In this document: piece after piece, positions 6,348-13,387 of the stretch
How the letters are laid out: every line of letters begins with the position of its first letter
Position numbering within the stretch: the first letter of the stretch is position 1
Origin: Bacteroidales bacterium UBA3824
Lineage (GTDB): Bacteria; Bacteroidota; Bacteroidia; Bacteroidales; UBA3824
Reading direction: 5' to 3'
DNA length: 13,387 bases
NCBI GenBank assembly: GCA_002393195.1
Contig: DGIK01000108.1
Span: 233 to 13,619, forward strand
Notes under the pieces: model-generated
Databases searched by the model: none
Told to the model about the DNA's origin: nothing
Seen by the model: the letters and a program-made list of their open reading frames with translations, nothing else
Made by a program: the position numbers and the translations under genes

Positions 6348-9017
6348 TTAGTTTTGTTTTACTCCGTTAACAAATGTGGCTACGTATGATTCGGCGAAGC
6401 CTTGTCCGATGAGTTGCTGCTTGAGTGCTGATGCCTGTTCGTGGGTCTTGCAATCGCCCACTGTATATACAGTGTACTTGCCCGACTGCGTGGTGTGCAC
6501 CGTGTATCCGTTGGCTTTGAGATTGTTGATGCGCTTCAATATGTCGCCGTTGGGATTGGTGGCAAATGCGCCAATCTGCACCCTGTACACCGTGCCGGTA
6601 GTTGTTGTAGGATTGGTGTTGGTATTGGTGTTGGCATTATTGGCGGTGGTGCCGTTTGCATTGCCAATATTAACACCATTCACCACCTTTACAATGTATG
6701 CGTCGTCGTAGCCCGACTGACGGAGCGTACTGAGATTGGCAGAAGCAATATTTTTGTCGTTGGAGATGCCTGTATAATAACGGTAGAGACCACCGTCGTT
6801 TTGGTCGTAATACAACTCATTGACATTGAAAGCGTCAAGACCGAGGAGCTTGGGCAATGCGGCTATCTGCACGGCATATACCGTAGAGCCGAGCATCGAG
6901 AGCGGAAGAGCCTCGCCGCTGCGCTTTGCGTTGTTGTCCACTACGATAGGCGTGTTGCCGTCCTTACCTGCATTGAGAGCCTTGAGCTCCTTCTGTACGT
7001 TGGACTGGTAATTGGCGGATTTTTCAGCCACTTTGCGCGCCGCTATGAGGTCCACCTTCTTGCCGTTGGTGAAAGCAACGACTTGTGCCTTGGTGTAACC
7101 TTCGTTTTTGGCAATGGCAGACGCCGCCAATGCTGCGTCGTAAGTCTGGAATGTACCTATATAATAACGCATCGGCGTGATGCCTTTGAGGTTTTGAGCA
7201 AGGAAATTGGATACCGTGGGGAAGTCCACCGGCTCCACCATCTCCTTGTAAATGCCAGCCTCAACACTAAACACAGTGCCCTGCGGGAATGTGTATGGCT
7301 TCATTCTCTGGTCGTCGCGGGAATAACTGAAAGTACCAATCACTGCGGCGTTTGACGATGCCAAATCGGGGGTGTGGGTCTTGGCGGCAGTCTTAGAAGC
7401 TGCGCCAGAAGTGTTTGACTTGCCGGCGTTGGCGTTGGTATTGGCATTGGTCTTGCCATTATTATTGGTGGGAGTGGTTTTGTTGGCGTTTGTATTAGTA
7501 TTGGCGTTGGTCTTATTATTGGCGGGCTTGCCGTTGTTGTTGACGTCCACTACCTGATTGGCAGGTTTGGTGTTGGTATTGGTCTTCTGTTTGTTGGTGT
7601 TGTTGGCAACGGGCTGAGTGCCAGATTCGCCCGATTCGTCCATCATAAAATCCATCACGACATCGTTGTGACGCTCCACTGCACTCGATACGAGCGACCT
7701 GCGCTCGCGTACAGGCTGTTGGCCGAGGTAGAGAGCAATGGCGTTTTCAATATATTGAAGAGCCTGGAGCTTTGCCTCGTTGCCTTCGGAAAGCAATGTG
7801 TATTTCTCTACGTTGCTCAACTGCTTGGCAGCCAACTCCTCGTATGTCTTAGACATATTATAAAGGTCTTCGGCGTTGCGCTCCCAACGCTCGCCAAGTG
7901 CGCTCTTGTCCATGTACGTGCCGGTGTTGCTCTTTTGGATGCGGAACGCCGGAATATACTTTTTGTATATTTCATATAAGGTGTTGTTGTTGTTGGAGGC
8001 GAGGGTGATGCCCTTCAGGAGATTGCTGCACTCATTGAGTTCGCTCTCCTGCGCCATCTGCTCGTAATACTCGTGCACAGCACTGTTGTCCACATTGGAG
8101 TAAACACGGAAGGTGTCCGCCTCGCTGCCCTTCTTGACAGCAATTGCGTAATAATCGGCAATTGCAGCCTCATCAAGCGAAATCTTGTCGATTTTCTGAC
8201 GGTCGGCATCGGTAAGACCAAGCAGCGCGGTGAGTTCGCGGTAACGCAACCTATAGAGGTTGGAATCCTTGTCGATGTCGTAATGCTCCAAGGCAACGAG
8301 TTTAGGAATGTCCACATTCTTGGTGGTATCCGGCATATACTGCTTGTGAATGTCGATGTACTGAGTATAATCAATCTTTGGGTCGCCCTTGCAGATTGCA
8401 AGTGCAAGTTCCTGATAATGAACGGCGTTAACGAGGTTGGTGTAGATGGCGCGGTTTGATTCGAGGGTGTTTTCGGCGGTGATGTTTGCCTTGATGGAAT
8501 CTGCGCTGTGGTAGAGCTGGTATGCACGCTCAGAAAGGCTGCGGGCTGCCTTGATGCTCATCTGCGCGGTGTCTTTGGTAAGCTGCATTATCTTGTCGAA
8601 ATACACCGGACGGTAGAGCGACGCCGCCTTCTCAAAAGTCTTGAGTGCCGTGAGCTCCTGCGATGCTGCTTTGGCGGCGAGTTTTGCTGATTGTTTCTGA
8701 ATTTTTGCCGATTGTCCCGAAATAATATTCAAGTCGTCAGATTGTTTTTGGATGGCAACGGCGAGAACAGTGGCTTCCTCAGCCTTTTGACGGTATTTTT
8801 CCGCCTTGTCGAGTTTGGAGAGTTCCTTGTCTGCAAACAACTCGTGATAGTATGACTGCTTAGATAGCCTGAAGCCGTCGTCATCAGAAAACACCGACCT
8901 CGGTATCTGTATATTATTGATATTGAGAGCGTTATAATCATTCGCGTTCTCCGGCACATATCCAGCGGCTATCATCGCGGGCGCCGCAAGTGCCAATATT
9001 ATATGCATAGTTTTCAT
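6348..9017 (-). CDS. Secreted protein with helical N-terminal half and three SPOR-like modules
   Basis: The protein has 889 aa. A signal peptide (1 to about 18, MKTMHIILALAAPAMIAA) has no lipobox, so the mature protein is probably periplasmic. Residues 60-460 are almost entirely helical, with likely coiled coil at 65-170 and no recognised domain. Residues 464-547 are an Asn/Thr/Lys/Ala linker. The C terminus (808-886, VYRVQIGAF...GKYTVYTVGDCKTHEQASAL) is a clear SPOR domain, a fold that binds glycan strands stripped of stem peptides. Two weaker copies precede it: 712-785 (VYAVQIAAL...LYRYYTGI) and about 580-655 (VFSVEAGIY...MRYYIGTFQTYDAA). It is the first gene of the four-gene operon and has its own -7 element 30 bases upstream. 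The start was chosen because it gives the complete signal peptide. SPOR is firm for the last copy, moderate for the other two; the helical half is unassigned. Confidence 0.85.
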   Translation of the reverse strand: MKTMHIILALAAPAMIAAGYVPENANDYNALNINNIQIPRSVFSDDDGFRLSKQSYYHELFADKELSKLDKAEKYRQKAEEATVLAVAIQKQSDDLNIISGQSAKIQKQSAKLAAKAASQELTALKTFEKAASLYRPVYFDKIMQLTKDTAQMSIKAARSLSERAYQLYHSADSIKANITAENTLESNRAIYTNLVNAVHYQELALAICKGDPKIDYTQYIDIHKQYMPDTTKNVDIPKLVALEHYDIDKDSNLYRLRYRELTALLGLTDADRQKIDKISLDEAAIADYYAIAVKKGSEADTFRVYSNVDNSAVHEYYEQMAQESELNECSNLLKGITLASNNNNTLYEIYKKYIPAFRIQKSNTGTYMDKSALGERWERNAEDLYNMSKTYEELAAKQLSNVEKYTLLSEGNEAKLQALQYIENAIALYLGQQPVRERRSLVSSAVERHNDVVMDFMMDESGESGTQPVANNTNKQKTNTNTKPANQVVDVNNNGKPANNKTNANTNTNANKTTPTNNNGKTNANTNANAGKSNTSGAASKTAAKTHTPDLASSNAAVIGTFSYSRDDQRMKPYTFPQGTVFSVEAGIYKEMVEPVDFPTVSNFLAQNLKGITPMRYYIGTFQTYDAALAASAIAKNEGYTKAQVVAFTNGKKVDLIAARKVAEKSANYQSNVQKELKALNAGKDGNTPIVVDNNAKRSGEALPLSMLGSTVYAVQIAALPKLLGLDAFNVNELYYDQNDGGLYRYYTGISNDKNIASANLSTLRQSGYDDAYIVKVVNGVNIGNANGTTANNANTNTNTNPTTTTGTVYRVQIGAFATNPNGDILKRINNLKANGYTVHTTQSGKYTVYTVGDCKTHEQASALKQQLIGQGFAESYVATFVNGVKQN
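7377..7628 (-). repeat. Low-complexity Asn/Thr-coding tract in the SPOR protein gene
   Basis: Residues 464-547 of the SPOR protein consist almost wholly of N, T, K, A, G and P, with recurring NANTNTN and NTNANA patterns. At DNA level this gives quasi-repeats of ggtattggc/ggcgttggt triplets. It is probably a flexible spacer between the helical half and the SPOR modules, and a site where in-frame length changes by slippage are likely. A smaller tract of the same type lies at 6597-6662, between the second and third SPOR modules. Confidence 0.75.
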
Positions 9018-9046
9018 CGTTGGAATGTTTTTTTGTTATTTGAGGA

Positions 9047-9054
9047 CAAATGTA
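9047..9054 (-). promoter_or_regulatory. -7 promoter element of the SPOR/FloA/CAP operon
   Basis: Read on the - strand this is TACATTTG, a full match to the Bacteroidota -7 consensus TAnnTTTG. It lies 29 bases before the operon's first ATG, implying a leader of roughly 24 bases. The -33 region falls in an A/T-rich run (about 9070-9085) without a clean TTTG, so that half of the promoter is weak. Confidence 0.6.
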
Positions 9055-9098
9055 ATACATTTTCTACAAAATAAAAAAAACAATTAGAAAAAAATTTG

Positions 9099-9116
9099 TT
9101 TTATTCGTTTTATTCG
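9099..9116. repeat. Tandem 9-bp duplication ttttattcg
   Basis: Two exact adjacent copies of ttttattcg lie upstream of the - strand operon promoter. This may be part of a regulatory site or simple A/T-rich duplication; nothing further supports a role. Confidence 0.35.
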
Positions 9117-9169
9117 TTGTTCAATAGTTTGAATGAAATTGCCGTGTTTTATTAGTTGATATTAGGCAA

Positions 9170-9242
9170 AGTCGTCGAACAAAAAGCCACTTTCATCGAA
9201 TACCGACCCATTTCGTCTAAAAAAACGGGGGGTTCTGTCGAA
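9170..9242 (+). promoter_or_regulatory. Four helically phased direct repeats, candidate LytTR-type operator
   Basis: Four related 10-mers lie on the same strand: agtcgtcgaa (9170-9179), tttcatcgaa (9191-9200), tttcgtctaa (9211-9220) and gttctgtcgaa (9232-9242). Taking the tcgaa core as reference, the spacings are 21, 20 and 22 bases, two helical turns. Each core is flanked by A-rich sequence. Direct repeats with this period are the known mode of binding for LytTR-domain regulators such as AgrA and ComE. The array ends about 28 bases before the barrel gene's -7 element, a position suited to activation. Repeats and spacing are seen; the binding protein is inferred from the LytS/response-regulator pair downstream. 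Confidence 0.55.
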
Positions 9243-9270
9243 AAAAAAATTTTATCGCATTTTTCCGCTA

Positions 9271-9278
9271 TATCTTTG
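9271..9278 (+). promoter_or_regulatory. -7 promoter element of the outer-membrane barrel gene
   Basis: TATCTTTG matches the Bacteroidota consensus TAnnTTTG in full. It lies 52 bases before the ATG at 9331. The expected -33 zone is the A/T tract around 9246-9253 with only a weak tttt match, consistent with a promoter that depends on an activator bound at the upstream direct repeats. Confidence 0.65.
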
Positions 9279-9330
9279 CATCGTAATCAAAACAAAAACT
9301 GAATCAATAACGCATTAAAATATTAAAGCC

Positions 9331-11886
9331 ATGAAAACATTTTACAAACTCATCCTCGCAACGATGATCGCAGTGATAGCCAACACAGCTTTCGCACAGA
9401 CCACAGTGAAGGGCATCGTAATCGACTCCCTCTCCAAAGAGGGCGTGCCATTCGCCACCGTTGCAGTCAACAAGCCCGGCGACGCCACCAACTTTGCCAT
9501 GACCGGCATCACAGAAGTGGACGGCTCGTTCTCCGGCGTCATCAAGAGCAACGGCTCATACATAATGACCATCCGCTCTACCGGCAAAGAGCCCATCATC
9601 CGCAACATCAACATCAAGGGCGAAAAAGTAATCGACCTCGGCAAACTCAAGATGAGAGAAGCCATCGACACCCTCGGCGTTGTGGAAGTAGTGGCTCAGA
9701 AAGCTCTCGTATCAGCCGAAGCCGGCAAAATAAAGTACAACGCCGAAGGCGACCCCGACAACAAGACCTCCACCGTGCTCGACATGCTCCGCAAAGTGCC
9801 AATGGTAACTGTCGATGGCGAAGACAACATCTCCATCAACGGCAATTCCAGCTTTGTAGTCTATATGAACGGCCGCAAAAACACAATGCTCACCGACAAC
9901 CCAACCGAAATGCTCAAGGCAATGCCCGCTTCATCCGTAAAGAACATCGAAGTAATCACCGACCCGGGGTCCAAGTTTGACGCAGAAGGCGCAGGCGGCA
10001 TCATCAACCTCATCACCGACACCCAGACCAAAGTAAACCAAGTGGCTGGCAATGTGAACGTAAATGTAACCAACCGCCAGCAGGGCGCAGGTGCGGGCAT
10101 ATCCGTACAGAGCGGCAAATTTGCATCCACAATCAGGGTAAACGGCTCCACCGGCAAATCTGAAATGGACATGCACAGCGAGCAAATACAAGGCAACGGC
10201 TCAAGCGACGCTCCAAGAAGCTCCACAATCAACGACATGGAAAACGACGGCAACACCCACTTCGCAAACATCGGCGTAGAGGCAAGTTACGAAATCGACA
10301 AGAGCAACCTCATCGCAATCTCCGGCGGCCTCACCAACTTCGGCAACGAGAGCGACTCCAAGCAGACAATCAAGACAATGTTTGGCGGCAGCGACTTCAC
10401 CAACCTCATGACATCCGAATCCGAAATGAAATTCAGTTCATACAACTTCGGCGTCGATTTTCAGCACCTCTTCGGCGGCAACGCTGAGAAAAACCTTACT
10501 TTCTCCTACAAGATGTGGGGCAACAGCAGCAACAACAACAGCCTCTCACTCAACCCACAAGTACAAGGCAAAGACCAAGGCTACGGAGTTGACTACACCG
10601 GACGCAAGACCGACAACAAGACCACAAGCGCGGAACACACATTCCAAATCGACTACTCCGCTCCCGTAACGAGCATACTCACCGTGGAAGCTGGCGGCAA
10701 GTACATCTTCCGTCCCAAAAAATCCGACGGTTTCACATACCTCAACAACGGCGGCTCGCTCACCCTCTTGGACGACCAGACCGTAAAGACCACCAACAAC
10801 GACAACATCGGCGCACTCTACGCCCAGGCTTCCGTAAAACTCTCACCCAAGCTCAGCATCCGTGGCGGCATCCGTTACGAATACACCAAGCAAAACGTGG
10901 AATACAAGAACAACCACGACCGCGATTTCTCCATCGACTACAACACATTCGTACCTTCCGCAACACTCAACTACGCACTTTCGATGATGCAAAACCTGAG
11001 CTTCACCTACAACCTGAGAATCAGCCGTCCAGGCGAGCGTCAGCTCAACCCCTACCACGACTACTCCGGCATCACCTCAGTATCATTCGGCAACCCCGCC
11101 CTCGACGTGCAGAAATACCACAACTTCGGCGTAAGCTACGGCTACTTCTCCATGAAGCAAAACATCAACCTCAGCCTCCGCTACAACACCTGCGACAACG
11201 GCATCACCAACTGGTCGTTCTATCCCGACGCAATCGACGATGCTACAAAGGCAACATTCAGCGTAAGGGACATCGACAAAGACCTCATGCACAATACCTA
11301 CACCAACGGCACAAAGAACCACACATTCAGCGGCAACATCTACTACAGCATCCAATTAGGCAGGAGCATAAGGTTCTTCACCAACTCCACTGTAACCTAC
11401 ACCGAGATGAAAAACCCGATTTCGCAGACCTCCAACGACGGATGGAGCGGCAACTTCTTCGGCAACTTCCAATACACATTCCCCTTCAAACTCAAGACCA
11501 GCATCGGCGGAATGGTATCCACCAAGCGCAAAAACATCAACGGCTGGAGCAAAGGCATGAACATGGGCATGTTCTCGCTCGAAAAGAGCTTCCTCAACGA
11601 CAAACTCACATTCTCCTTCTCCGCAATGTTTGACTTCAAGAACGGCACCAAGATGGTAATGGAAAGCCACACCGCCGGCGTAGGCTACACCACCGACAGC
11701 AAGATGACCAACTACATGGGCAGGTACGGACTTTCGATCTCCTACCGCTTCGGCAAGCAAATCCAGGTAAAACGCGCACGCAACACCATCCAAAACGACG
11801 ACTACGAGCGCACAGAGCAGACCGGCGACGACACTCCCGCAATGCAGCAAGGCGGCGGCGCAATGGGCGGCGGAATGAGAAGATAA
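9331..11886 (+). CDS. Outer-membrane beta-barrel protein with CarboxypepD_reg-like and plug-like domains
   Basis: The protein has 851 aa. Its signal peptide MKTFYKLILATMIAVIANTAFA is cleaved before QTTVKG. The segment from about 24 to 115 is a CarboxypepD_reg-like beta-sandwich (VKGIVIDSLSKEGVPFATVAV). It is followed by a TonB-plug-like region at about 145-230 (VLDMLRKVPMVTVDGEDNISING, then SVKNIEVITDPGSKFDAEGAGGIINLI). The rest is alternating aromatic/polar beta-strands of the OMP_b-brl_3 type, with a final strand near YGLSISYRFGK. A polar tail with a Gly/Met-rich end (QQGGGAMGGGMRR) follows the last strand. Proteins of this group sit in the outer membrane and may take up TonB-dependent ligands; the ligand is unknown and no clear TonB box is seen. 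Codon use is strongly biased to C-ending codons (aac, atc, ggc), suggesting high expression. It has its own promoter and phased operator-like repeats, and is followed by a terminator and a two-component system likely to control it. Confidence 0.9.
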   Translation: MKTFYKLILATMIAVIANTAFAQTTVKGIVIDSLSKEGVPFATVAVNKPGDATNFAMTGITEVDGSFSGVIKSNGSYIMTIRSTGKEPIIRNINIKGEKVIDLGKLKMREAIDTLGVVEVVAQKALVSAEAGKIKYNAEGDPDNKTSTVLDMLRKVPMVTVDGEDNISINGNSSFVVYMNGRKNTMLTDNPTEMLKAMPASSVKNIEVITDPGSKFDAEGAGGIINLITDTQTKVNQVAGNVNVNVTNRQQGAGAGISVQSGKFASTIRVNGSTGKSEMDMHSEQIQGNGSSDAPRSSTINDMENDGNTHFANIGVEASYEIDKSNLIAISGGLTNFGNESDSKQTIKTMFGGSDFTNLMTSESEMKFSSYNFGVDFQHLFGGNAEKNLTFSYKMWGNSSNNNSLSLNPQVQGKDQGYGVDYTGRKTDNKTTSAEHTFQIDYSAPVTSILTVEAGGKYIFRPKKSDGFTYLNNGGSLTLLDDQTVKTTNNDNIGALYAQASVKLSPKLSIRGGIRYEYTKQNVEYKNNHDRDFSIDYNTFVPSATLNYALSMMQNLSFTYNLRISRPGERQLNPYHDYSGITSVSFGNPALDVQKYHNFGVSYGYFSMKQNINLSLRYNTCDNGITNWSFYPDAIDDATKATFSVRDIDKDLMHNTYTNGTKNHTFSGNIYYSIQLGRSIRFFTNSTVTYTEMKNPISQTSNDGWSGNFFGNFQYTFPFKLKTSIGGMVSTKRKNINGWSKGMNMGMFSLEKSFLNDKLTFSFSAMFDFKNGTKMVMESHTAGVGYTTDSKMTNYMGRYGLSISYRFGKQIQVKRARNTIQNDDYERTEQTGDDTPAMQQGGGAMGGGMRR

Positions 11887-11982
11887 TCCACGACTTTTTA
11901 AGTATAAATAGTATTAATAGTAGTATTTGTTTGATAGAATAATGTATTTTTTAGTTGATTAAACCTGATGTTATGAAGACGA

Positions 11983-12015
11983 CGGGAGCCGCTGCAAAAA
12001 AGCGGCCCCGTTTTT
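11983..12015 (+). terminator. Intrinsic terminator after the outer-membrane barrel gene
   Basis: The stem is cggg-a-gccgct (11983-11993) paired with agcggc-cccg (12001-12010), ten base pairs with one bulged a, closed by the loop gcaaaaa and followed directly by ttttt (12011-12015). It separates the barrel gene from the histidine kinase gene, which therefore depends on read-through or its own promoter. Confidence 0.85.
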
Positions 12016-12060
12016 GTAAAAAATACAATCAAGCATACTACAACCCAAAACACACAGGCA

Positions 12061-13062
12061 ATGAAAAAACACATAGCACTCATATTCGCAAGTCTTGGCG
12101 TACTGCTAATGCTTATATACAGACCGTTGTGGGAGCTCTTTGTTACCGGCAACACCTTCGCCGCCATCGGCAACCTCAATTGGACAGTGATGCACGCCGC
12201 GCCTTTCATCATAGCATTCTACGTATGCTACATCTGGCTAATCCCTGAAATCTTGTTCAAAAACAAAGTAAAGACATTCTGGATAGCCAACCTCTTGGTA
12301 TTCCTTGCGATATTCCTAATCAAATTCCCGATATTGCAACTATTCAGCTACGTAGATTTCAAAGGCTACCTCACATTCCTGATACCCAACCTGCTCACCG
12401 ACTGTCTTGTAATAGGCACTGCAATAGGCATCAGGTACTACATGAAAAGCGTGGAAGACCTCGAGAAAGAACGCGAAAACCAGCAGGCGGAGCTTCAATG
12501 GCTCAAAAACCAGCTCAACCCGCACTTCCTCTTCAACACAATGAACAACATCTCCAGTCAGATATACACCAACCCCGACGAAGCGCAGGAAAACCTCGCA
12601 CGTCTCAGCGAAGTACTCAGATACGCGCTCTACGAGACAGCCACAGACCGCGTGCCACTGCATGGAGAAATAGAATTTATGAAAAATTACATCGCACTAA
12701 TGACCCTCCGCTGCTCCGACAAGACCACTGTAACCACCGACTTCCCCTTTCAGACCTCCGGCATCCAAATATTGCCGTTGTTATACATATCGCTCATCGA
12801 AAACGCCTTCAAGCACGGCATCAGCAACAAGGAACAATCATTTATAAACATATCGCTCAAGCAATCCCAAAACAAACTCATATTTGAAGCCGAAAACAGC
12901 AACTTCCCCAAAAAACAGGAAAACCGCAGCGGTCACGGCATCGGCATCGGCAACCTCAAACGCCGCCTCGAACTCGCCTACCCCGACAAACACACCTTCA
13001 CATACGGACTCAATAGCGACGGCAATTATTTGGCAAAACTCGAAGTGGAAATTGAGAGTTGA
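12061..13062 (+). CDS. LytS/YehU-family sensor histidine kinase
   Basis: The protein has 333 aa. Four hydrophobic segments (about 5-20, 45-62, 73-95 and 104-126) anchor it in the inner membrane, with no sizeable extracytoplasmic sensor domain. The cytoplasmic part begins with a short coiled coil (130-148) and then the His_kinase (LytS type) signature LKNQLNPHFLFNTMNNIS, with phosphoacceptor H155. The ATPase lobe shows the N-box (LIENAFKHGI, N248 and H252) and glycine box GHGIGIGNLKRR (291-302). Kinases of this family phosphorylate LytTR-type response regulators. A receiver-domain gene follows 132 bases downstream, the expected partner. Upstream, only 45 bases separate it from the terminator of the barrel gene, and no TAnnTTTG element is visible there. 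The signal sensed is unknown; the membrane segments themselves may detect it. Confidence 0.92.
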   Translation: MKKHIALIFASLGVLLMLIYRPLWELFVTGNTFAAIGNLNWTVMHAAPFIIAFYVCYIWLIPEILFKNKVKTFWIANLLVFLAIFLIKFPILQLFSYVDFKGYLTFLIPNLLTDCLVIGTAIGIRYYMKSVEDLEKERENQQAELQWLKNQLNPHFLFNTMNNISSQIYTNPDEAQENLARLSEVLRYALYETATDRVPLHGEIEFMKNYIALMTLRCSDKTTVTTDFPFQTSGIQILPLLYISLIENAFKHGISNKEQSFINISLKQSQNKLIFEAENSNFPKKQENRSGHGIGIGNLKRRLELAYPDKHTFTYGLNSDGNYLAKLEVEIES

Positions 13063-13131
13063 AAGATTAAAAGTGGGCGATTGCATTACTAATTGAAAAA
13101 AAATATATATCTTGCAGCGAAAAAAAATCGC

Positions 13132-13182
13132 ATTATGCATCAATCTGCCGAATGGCAATTATGCATTATGCATTATGCATTA
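13132..13182. repeat. Heptamer attatgc repeats upstream of the response regulator
   Basis: The unit attatgc occurs once at 13132-13138 and then three times in direct tandem at 13158-13178, followed by a partial unit. Between them is a small hairpin, tgcc-gaat-ggca (13146-13157). The repeats contain the palindrome atgcat. They lie in the leader between kinase and regulator. This may be a slippage-prone spacer or a fragment of a dispersed repeat; no function is evident. Confidence 0.6.
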
Positions 13183-13194
13183 ATAATTAACAAT

Positions 13195-13387
13195 ATGGAA
13201 CTCAATTGCGTAATCATAGACGACGAGCCGCAGGCGGTTGCGCTTATAAAAAATTACATCTCGCGCACGCCGTACCTGAACCTCGTAGAAGGCTACACCG
13301 ACAGCGTGGAGGGGCTTTCCAAAGTAACGGAAAACCCTCCCGACATTTTGTTTTTGGACATTCAGATGCCCGACCTCAACGGCATGG
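13195..13387 (+). CDS. Response regulator, receiver domain (LytTR-type expected), truncated by window edge
   Basis: The first 64 residues are visible. They show a CheY-like receiver: the acidic pair in VIIDDEP (D9, D10) and the phosphoacceptor D55 in LFLDIQMPDLNG. The 3' end and the output domain lie beyond the window. Because the preceding gene is a LytS-type kinase, a LytTR DNA-binding domain is expected, but it is not seen here. The ATG at 13195 follows an A/T-rich leader (taataattaacaat) usual for Bacteroidota starts and gives the exact N terminus of the receiver fold. Confidence 0.88.
   Translation, partial: MELNCVIIDDEPQAVALIKNYISRTPYLNLVEGYTDSVEGLSKVTENPPDILFLDIQMPDLNGM

Larger units (their letters stand above)
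9018..9330. other. Divergent intergenic region with two promoters and an operator-like array
   Basis: These 313 bases separate the - strand SPOR/FloA operon from the + strand barrel gene. They hold a -7 element for each direction, an A/T-rich centre with a 9-bp duplication, and four phased direct repeats nearer to the + strand promoter. No open frame of credible coding character is seen. Because the array is closer to and oriented with the + strand promoter, control of the barrel gene is more likely than of the operon, though shared control cannot be excluded. Confidence 0.6.

Noticed and set aside
6343..6350. Possible frameshift splitting one long gene at the SPOR/FloA junction (2-base gap)
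   Set aside because: The upstream protein ends just after a complete SPOR domain and the downstream one opens with a well-placed TM segment, so these are two intact, coupled genes.
6441..7355. 304-codon + strand open frame opposite the SPOR modules
   Set aside because: Antisense to well-supported SPOR coding sequence; the translation is Val/Ile/Gly-rich without recognisable domains.
9225..9232. Run of cggggggt considered as a G-quadruplex or RNA element
   Set aside because: Only a single G-run is present, so no quadruplex can form, and no pairing partner is evident.
9342..9671. 109-codon - strand open frame within the start of the barrel gene
   Set aside because: Antisense to a clear signal peptide and CarboxypepD_reg-like domain; no supporting promoter or domain.
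13132..13182. Repeats considered as a CRISPR array
   Set aside because: Units are 7 bases and directly tandem, with no spacers of regular length and no cas genes nearby.

Overview
The window looks like a chromosomal segment of a Bacteroidota (probably Bacteroidales) bacterium. This rests on several signs: -7 promoter elements matching the Bacteroidota consensus TAnnTTTG, A/T-rich leaders in place of Shine-Dalgarno sites, acidic residues just after lipoprotein cysteines, a CarboxypepD_reg-like/OMP_b-brl_3 type outer-membrane barrel, and a LytS/LytTR-type regulatory pair. The genus cannot be fixed from the sequence.

Layout from left to right. (1) The tail of an unidentified + strand gene ends at 80. 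A short gap with two small hairpins follows. (2) A + strand PLP enzyme of the threonine synthase/cysteate synthase type, with an N-terminal zinc ribbon, runs to 1483. (3) A composite palindromic element (1490-1605) lies between convergent genes. It has REP-like hairpins at both ends and a perfect 20-bp inverted repeat in the middle that can serve as a bidirectional terminator. (4) A tight four-gene operon on the - strand runs from 9017 down to 1612. In transcription order it encodes a secreted protein with three SPOR-like modules, a large divergent FloA/flotillin-like protein (800 aa), a second and more canonical FloA-like protein with an unusual lipoprotein-like N terminus (492 aa), and a CAP/SCP-domain lipoprotein. 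(5) A divergent intergenic region (9018-9330) carries a promoter in each direction and four helically phased direct repeats. (6) On the + strand follow an 851-aa outer-membrane beta-barrel protein, an intrinsic terminator, a LytS/YehU-family histidine kinase, a heptamer tandem repeat, and the start of its response regulator, which is cut by the window edge.

The most interesting part is the operon at 1612-9017. Both FloA-like proteins keep the FloA signature order: TM segment, helical repeat, SPFH-like beta region, A/E-rich helix. In both, the helical repeat that is present about twice in ordinary FloA is multiplied, to about 5 copies in one and about 9-10 in the other. They also differ at their C termini in a complementary way, so I infer a hetero-oligomeric membrane scaffold. 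The companion SPOR and CAP proteins would act in the periplasm or at the cell surface, which suggests a link from membrane microdomains to the envelope. I know of no described system with this composition, but that cannot be verified here.

The right-hand locus reads as a regulated outer-membrane protein with its own two-component system. The phased repeats upstream of the barrel gene have the 20-22 bp periodicity expected of LytTR-type operators, so the regulator encoded at 13195 is the natural candidate to bind them (inference).
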